Shown: piece by piece, positions 62,496 to 64,000 of the stretch | Layout: every line of letters begins with the position of its first letter | Position numbering within the stretch: position 1 is the first letter of the stretch | Origin: CBDCMJ01 sp965224325 | GTDB taxonomy: Bacteria; Chloroflexota; Dehalococcoidia; Lucifugimonadales; UBA3495 | Direction of reading: 5' to 3' | Length of the DNA: 64,000 bases | Assembly (NCBI GenBank): GCA_965224325.1 | Contig: CBDCYT010000021.1 | Coordinates: 1-64,000 of the forward strand | The notes under the pieces: model-generated | The model's input: the letters and a program-made list of their open reading frames with translations, nothing else | Database searches by the model: none | What the model was told of the DNA's origin: nothing | Position numbers and translations under genes: made by a program

Positions 62496-62855
62496 TTGAG
62501 CGAGAAAGTAGCGCTATACTGGTGGCCCCGTTGATCTTCCTGCCGGAAAGTAAGGGAGTTGCTCTTACAAAGCGACGCAGAGATAGAGGAGCGGGACTTT
62601 TTTAAGGATGTCCTCACCGAGGCCGAAATTCGGGACCTATCGGAAGGTTCGGGCATTGCCCAGTTGTTTGCCCGCCGCAGTCCCAGCTTGAAAAAACTGG
62701 GGTTGGCCGATCAGGAGCTCTCCGAGGAGCAAATGGTGGAGCTTATGCTACGAGAGCCCCGGCTTATCCGGCGGCCGTTGGTCCGCCTCGGAGGCCGGCT
62801 GTTGGTGGGGGCCAATTTAAAGGCCGTCGAAGCCGCCCTCGCAGAGACCTCTTAG
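62496..62855 (+). CDS. ArsC/Spx-family thioredoxin-fold selenoprotein (Sec13)
   Basis: A 119-residue ArsC-like protein with an in-frame TGA at 62532-62534, codon 13. N-terminus MSEKVALYWWPR, then TGA, then SSCRKVRELLLQSDAEIEERDFF, so the usual active site C-x-x-C of the family reads U-S-S-C with Sec at the catalytic position. The rest is diagnostic: LFARRSPSLKKLGL, LSEEQMVELMLREPRLIRRPLVRLGGRLLVGA. TTG start set by AGAGGAGG at 62483-62490, 5 nt upstream. Conventional calling begins at 62559 and loses the active site. A SECIS-like stem-loop lies 22 nt after the UGA. It lies in the mutS-mutL interval. Arsenate reduction is possible but unproven. Confidence 0.87.
62550..62568 (+). promoter_or_regulatory. 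Bacterial SECIS-like element of the ArsC-like gene
   Basis: GTAAGGG, AGTTG loop, CTCTTAC: a 7-bp stem with one G-U pair. The loop has G at its second base and begins 22 nt after the UGA, matching bacterial SECIS rules. Confidence 0.72.
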
Positions 62856-63061
62856 GTCCCCAGCCGCCGGACTCTCGCGCAGTCCGGTGACTTGGGGCAT
62901 GGCCCAATCCGGCCAAGACCCCGCCGCAATGCGACGTTTACAACATTAGCGGCGATAATTGGGTGCTAACGGTATTACTAAATGCGTATTTGCTATATAA
63001 TTAGCCATTGACCTCCGGCTCAATAAACCCTGTCTACAGTTAACGGTGTCAGGACCAGTGC

Positions 63062-63499
63062 ATGAAGATATTCTTCGACGTTGATTACACCATATTGGGC
63101 TTGGACGACACCCTCCGTCCAGGCACCAAGGAAACCCTCGAGCGGCTTAAAAACGAAGGACATGAACTGTATATTTGGTCCGGGATGGGGGAGCGATGGG
63201 AAGTGGTCGAAAAGCACCAGCTGACCCCTCTAGTCAGCGGGGTCTACGAAAAGCCCACTCACCATTTTCACGAACGCTTACAAGAGTTGGGAGTGCCCTT
63301 CGAGCCCGAGTTCGTGATCGACGACTACCCGGAAGTGGTTTCGGCTTTCGGCGGAGTGTGGGTGCCTCCTTACTTCTTCAAACGCAGCTTCGATCAGGAA
63401 ATGGACCGGATTTACCGGATCGTCTGCGACTTCGTTCAGACCGGCGTTTCCGAAGACCGGCAATACCGGGCAAAAGGCTCCGCAGTACCGCTTTTTTAG
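63062..63499 (+). CDS. HAD-superfamily-like hydrolase
   Basis: 145 residues. The N-terminal FFDVDYTILG carries the HAD motif I in the DxDxT form (DVDYT), followed by TKETLERLKNEGHELYIWSGMGER (motif II-like) and FVIDDYP (motif IV-like). It looks like a small phosphatase or phosphotransferase of the HAD class. Substrate unknown. It ends 9 nt before mutL, so the two may be cotranscribed. Confidence 0.75.
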   Translation: MKIFFDVDYTILGLDDTLRPGTKETLERLKNEGHELYIWSGMGERWEVVEKHQLTPLVSGVYEKPTHHFHERLQELGVPFEPEFVIDDYPEVVSAFGGVWVPPYFFKRSFDQEMDRIYRIVCDFVQTGVSEDRQYRAKGSAVPLF

Positions 63500-63508
63500 G
63501 ACGCCGCC

Positions 63509-64000
63509 ATGTCCATTAGGGTGCTCCCTCCGCAGCTGGCTATCAAGATCGCTGCCGGTGAGGTAGTGGAGCGTCCCGCCTCCGCGATCAAGGAGTTGGT
63601 GGAAAATTCCTTGGACGCCGGCTCCTCTCAAGTCCTTGTCGAAATTACCTCGGGCGGCACGGCACGGCTAAAGGTGGTCGACGACGGCCAGGGCATTCCC
63701 GCCCATGAAGTGGAGTTGGCTTTCCAACGCCACGCCACCAGCAAGCTGGAAAGCCCCCATGAGCTGGAAGCTGTCGCCACTCTGGGATTTCGTGGTGAGG
63801 CTTTGCCAAGTATCGCCGCGGTCTCCAATGTCTCCATGGCAACCCGCCCCCACGACGCTGAGGCCGGCCATAGCGTCGAGCTGCGACATGGCGAACTTGT
63901 TAGGTCCGGACCTCAAGGATGCCCGCCCGGCACCACGGTGGAGGCCACAGACCTATTTGGTGACCTTCCTGCGAGGCGCAAATTCCTCAAGTCCGATTCC
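63509..64000 (+). CDS. mutL: DNA mismatch repair protein MutL (5' part, runs off the window)
   Basis: The first 164 residues of a GHKL ATPase: MSIRVLPPQLAIKIAAGEVVERPASAIKELVENSLDAG with the Asn and Asp of motifs I and II, then VVDDGQGIP and FRHATSK-like (FQRHATSK), GFRGEALPSIA and GTTVEATDLF. This is the MutL N-terminus and is complete up to the window edge. It works with MutS encoded upstream. Confidence 0.95.
   Translation, partial: MSIRVLPPQLAIKIAAGEVVERPASAIKELVENSLDAGSSQVLVEITSGGTARLKVVDDGQGIPAHEVELAFQRHATSKLESPHELEAVATLGFRGEALPSIAAVSNVSMATRPHDAEAGHSVELRHGELVRSGPQGCPPGTTVEATDLFGDLPARRKFLKSDS

Noticed and set aside
62559..62855. 98-residue ArsC-like gene starting at TTG 62559
   Set aside because: It would lack the active site and a ribosome site; the start at 62496 has an excellent one and restores full family length through a Sec codon.

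Overview
The window is gene-dense, GC-rich bacterial chromosome with about 58 protein genes, one RNase P RNA, no tRNA or rRNA gene and no transposase that I could see. The gene set (adenosylcobalamin-dependent ribonucleotide reductase, NuoE/F/G-like soluble oxidoreductase, GatCA beside AsnRS, several ComDE-like thiamine-diphosphate enzymes, DegV, CT398-type zinc ribbon protein, repeated GGGAATGACGG-type palindromic repeats) suggests a Chloroflexota bacterium, perhaps of the Dehalococcoidia/SAR202 lineage. That placement is inference from gene content, not from a marker-gene tree.

Layout. 0-11 kb: nrdJ, pdxA, proC, yggT, a PadR regulator with its membrane partner, DegV, a P-loop kinase, pepA and a VOC protein. 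11.3-19.2 kb: first zinc/manganese locus (Fur-type regulator, ZnuA lipoprotein, a very large fused ABC exporter with His-rich linker and tail, ZnuC, ZnuB). 19.3-24.5 kb: cupin and an FbpA/FbpB/FbpC ferric iron importer. 24.7-25.2 kb: three different MITE-like repeats side by side. 25.3-28.3 kb: DtxR-type regulator and ComDE-like decarboxylase genes, one of them with a degraded cofactor motif. 28.5-32.4 kb: asnS, gatA, gatC. 32.6-38.3 kb: CDF zinc exporter, an SDR, and a second fur-znuA-znuC-znuB operon with four GATAC-N3-GTATC-type palindromes as candidate operators. 38.8-43.3 kb: VOC, two MaoC-like hot-dog proteins, PHP, a second ComDE pair, DinB. 43.4-48.6 kb: rnpB, CT398-like protein, SbcD, nitronate monooxygenase-like protein, Apt. 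48.8-53.1 kb: metallo-beta-lactamase fold protein, CMD-family protein, 3-hydroxyisobutyrate dehydrogenase-like protein, an unrecognised protein and a UGSC-family selenoprotein. 53.4-59.6 kb: NuoE-, NuoF- and NuoG-like subunits plus a ferredoxin-NADP reductase-like flavoprotein. 59.7-64 kb: mutS, a hidden ArsC-like gene with an in-frame UGA, a HAD-like protein and the start of mutL.

The main discovery is selenocysteine use. Two genes are cut by in-frame UGA codons that fall exactly at redox-active positions: a UGSC-family protein (Sec103, motif U-G-S-C) and an ArsC/Spx-family thioredoxin-fold protein (Sec13, motif U-S-S-C). Both have a stem-loop just downstream of the UGA with a G in the first two loop bases and UGA-to-loop spacing of 19 and 22 nt, as expected for bacterial SECIS elements. 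The second gene is easy to miss, because a conventional caller would start it after the UGA and lose the active site.

A second theme is non-autonomous repeats. I can define three families with terminal inverted repeats (seven copies), mostly carrying the ATTCCC-N8-GGGAAT palindrome or degenerate forms of it. One copy has landed inside the stop codon of znuA and turned TAA into TAG without changing the protein.
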